From the NCBI GenBank assembly GCA_030613835.1, contig JAUWLH010000122.1, positions 1 through 5,324 on the forward strand: a stretch of 5,324 nt of DNA. The letters are read 5' to 3'. The notes beneath the pieces were generated by a model. That model worked only from the letters and a program-made list of their open reading frames with translations, made no database searches and was not told where the DNA came from. The position numbers and the translations under genes were made by a program. Below, piece by piece: positions 4,088 through 5,324 of the stretch. How positions within the stretch are numbered: the stretch's first letter is position 1; every line of letters begins with the position of its first letter. The stretch comes from Candidatus Bathyarchaeota archaeon. GTDB lineage: Archaea; Thermoproteota; Bathyarchaeia; TCS64.

Positions 4088-5272
4088 TTATGAAGTGGAG
4101 TCCAGCAGGGCAACTGGTTCTCCTCCACTGTAGTAGACCCGCGGCGTGTTCATATGGAGGTGATTGAGCAACGAGTACACCATCCATCCAGCCGTCTCGG
4201 CGGTCTTGGATAGCGTGTTCTCGCCCTCCCGGCCGATGATCTCCACGACGGTGCCTTTCTCGGCGTCAACGCCTTCAAGGTCCACCAGGTAGTGGTTCAG
4301 GCTCACCGAGCCGAGGCTGGACTTGTACTTGCCGTCTACGAGTATCCTGCCCATGTTAGCCATCTCACGGGGAATGCCGTCGTAGAAGCCCGCGTGGATG
4401 GTCCCAATGGTCATGTCCTTTGGGGCGATGAACTTGCCCCAGTACGTGACACCCTCGCCTCTCGTGATCCTCTTGATGTACTCGATTCTCGCCTTGAAGG
4501 ATAATACCTGCTTGAGGTCAACGGGTGCCGAGAGGTCTTTCTTCTCCGGGTAGACCCCGTATAGGCTCATGCCAGGCCTGACAAGATCAAGCCATCCAGC
4601 CGGGTTATGGAACGTGGCATCCGTACTTGCCATGCTCTTGATTGGCACCTCGATACCCTTTGTCTTGAGCTCCGCATCAACGGCGAGGAGCTTTGCCAGC
4701 ATCTTGGAGTCTTCAAAGTTCTGCTGGAACGTAGAGAACATGCCCATCACACGGACTCCCTCTAACCCGTGGACGTACTCGATGAAGCCCGCAGCCTCTG
4801 TGTGCCTGACCCCAACCCTGTTGAGACCAGTATCAACCTTGATGAAGACCTTGGCATTGACACCAAGTCTATTGGCAGATTCATTCAGTTTCTCGGCATC
4901 GTCCCTTGTGTAGATGGCCTGGGTGATGCCGTTCCCCACCACTGAGTCATATTGACCTTCGGTGAACAGAACATCCATGTTCAGGATGTCCAGCTTTAGG
5001 CCCGCCTCCCGGATCTTGAGCGCCTCGTAGAGCTTGGCAACCATGCACCACTCCACGCCCTTTGACTCAAGGTAGGCCGTCACCGGGATGACTCCGTGGC
5101 CGTAGGCGTTGTTCTTCACAACCGCCATGACTGTGACCCCAACGTGTCTGCTTATCTGTTCAAGGTTATGCTCCAAGTGATCCAAGTCTATCTCAAGCCA
5201 CGAGCTGTAGCCCTTCATTTTCTCCTTTATCTCGGATGGGCTTGGCTGCGCCGCAAAGTAATCGTTTGACAT
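4088..5272 (-). CDS. alr: Alanine racemase-like fold-type III PLP enzyme (394 aa)
   Basis: A cytosolic PLP-dependent amino acid racemase: a TIM-barrel N-domain (~25-255) and a beta C-domain (~256-385). The PLP-lysine is K53 in 'AVVKNNAYGHG'. 'KVDTGLNRVG' (145-154) carries the conserved Arg, 'LVRPGMSLYG' (230-239) carries the Arg facing the PLP ring nitrogen (R232), and 'GVTYWGKF' (274-281) carries the second catalytic residue Y277. By my hand alignment to Geobacillus Alr, several other sites differ: the barrel His166 is T181, the 'ANS' loop reads 'AST' (215-217), 'CMDQ' is 'SLNH' (324-327), and the phosphate-binding Tyr354 is M374. Substrate specificity may therefore not be alanine. ATG 5272 opens the frame; M19 (5218) is a real alternative, with GGAG close upstream and the family core starting soon after. 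No peptidoglycan genes are in view. The family is firm, the substrate open. Confidence 0.88.
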   Translation of the reverse strand: MSNDYFAAQPSPSEIKEKMKGYSSWLEIDLDHLEHNLEQISRHVGVTVMAVVKNNAYGHGVIPVTAYLESKGVEWCMVAKLYEALKIREAGLKLDILNMDVLFTEGQYDSVVGNGITQAIYTRDDAEKLNESANRLGVNAKVFIKVDTGLNRVGVRHTEAAGFIEYVHGLEGVRVMGMFSTFQQNFEDSKMLAKLLAVDAELKTKGIEVPIKSMASTDATFHNPAGWLDLVRPGMSLYGVYPEKKDLSAPVDLKQVLSFKARIEYIKRITRGEGVTYWGKFIAPKDMTIGTIHAGFYDGIPREMANMGRILVDGKYKSSLGSVSLNHYLVDLEGVDAEKGTVVEIIGREGENTLSKTAETAGWMVYSLLNHLHMNTPRVYYSGGEPVALLDSTS

Positions 5273-5317
5273 GTTACTGGAAGATTAGAAGTGTTAGTGA
5301 AAAAGATAGTGAAGACC

Positions 5318-5324
5318 ATTATAT
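5318..5324 (-). promoter_or_regulatory. Possible TATA box of the racemase-like gene (window edge)
   Basis: The minus strand begins with ATATAAT, about 49 nt upstream of ATG 5272. Normal spacing would start transcription near 5295, leaving a leader of about 22 nt without a Shine-Dalgarno site. The element touches the window end, so its context is not visible. Confidence 0.3.

Noticed and set aside
4005..4187. Minus-strand 60-aa frame across the end of the racemase gene
   Set aside because: Most of it is an alternative frame of the racemase's 3' end, and the remainder is AT-rich intergenic DNA without a promoter.

Overview
The window looks archaeal. At three genes (the HTH regulator, the FtsX/MacB-type permease and the gamma-glutamylcyclotransferase-like gene) an A/T-only TATA-like box lies about 27-29 nt upstream of the best start codon, with no Shine-Dalgarno site between. 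This is the geometry of leaderless archaeal transcripts. The regulator has an archaeal XRE-HTH architecture, and the tRNA-Ile has a TATA-like box just upstream. Coding regions are moderately GC-rich and intergenic regions are AT-rich. No marker gene fixes the phylum; an uncultivated lineage is plausible, but that is a guess.

Layout. At 3-320 (+) is the C-terminal end of a LivM-type branched-chain amino acid ABC permease that enters from outside the window. Its 3' end overlaps by 35 bp the 3' end of a convergent small gene of unknown function (286-648, -). Directly upstream of that gene on the same strand is a tRNA-Ile(GAT) with encoded CCA (684-761, -), and the two may be co-transcribed. Positions 780-1257 hold no ordinary gene. 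They contain an unannotated minus-strand reading frame that ends in a strong membrane helix but lacks a normal start (826-1059), then an AT-rich block packed with short direct and inverted repeats (about 1001-1170), then the TATA box of the HTH regulator (1258-1983, +). A T-rich terminator separates the regulator from a convergent FtsX/MacB-type permease (2030-3223 or 3277, -). Further upstream on the minus strand are a gamma-glutamylcyclotransferase-fold gene (3444-3887) and a fold-type III PLP-dependent alanine racemase-like gene (4088-5272). Each of these appears to have its own promoter.

How the genes relate. There is no obvious operon joining the minus-strand genes. The HTH regulator is probably autoregulated through the repeat block. 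One element of that block (GTTATACA-TTGA) recurs in the intergenic region upstream of the permease, which makes the permease a candidate second target. The racemase keeps its main catalytic residues (PLP-lysine, catalytic tyrosine, PLP-facing arginine) but several second-shell active-site residues differ from canonical alanine racemases. A substrate other than alanine is therefore possible. Its neighbour, an AIG2/GGCT-like enzyme, also acts on amino-acid derivatives, but nothing in the sequence proves a shared pathway.
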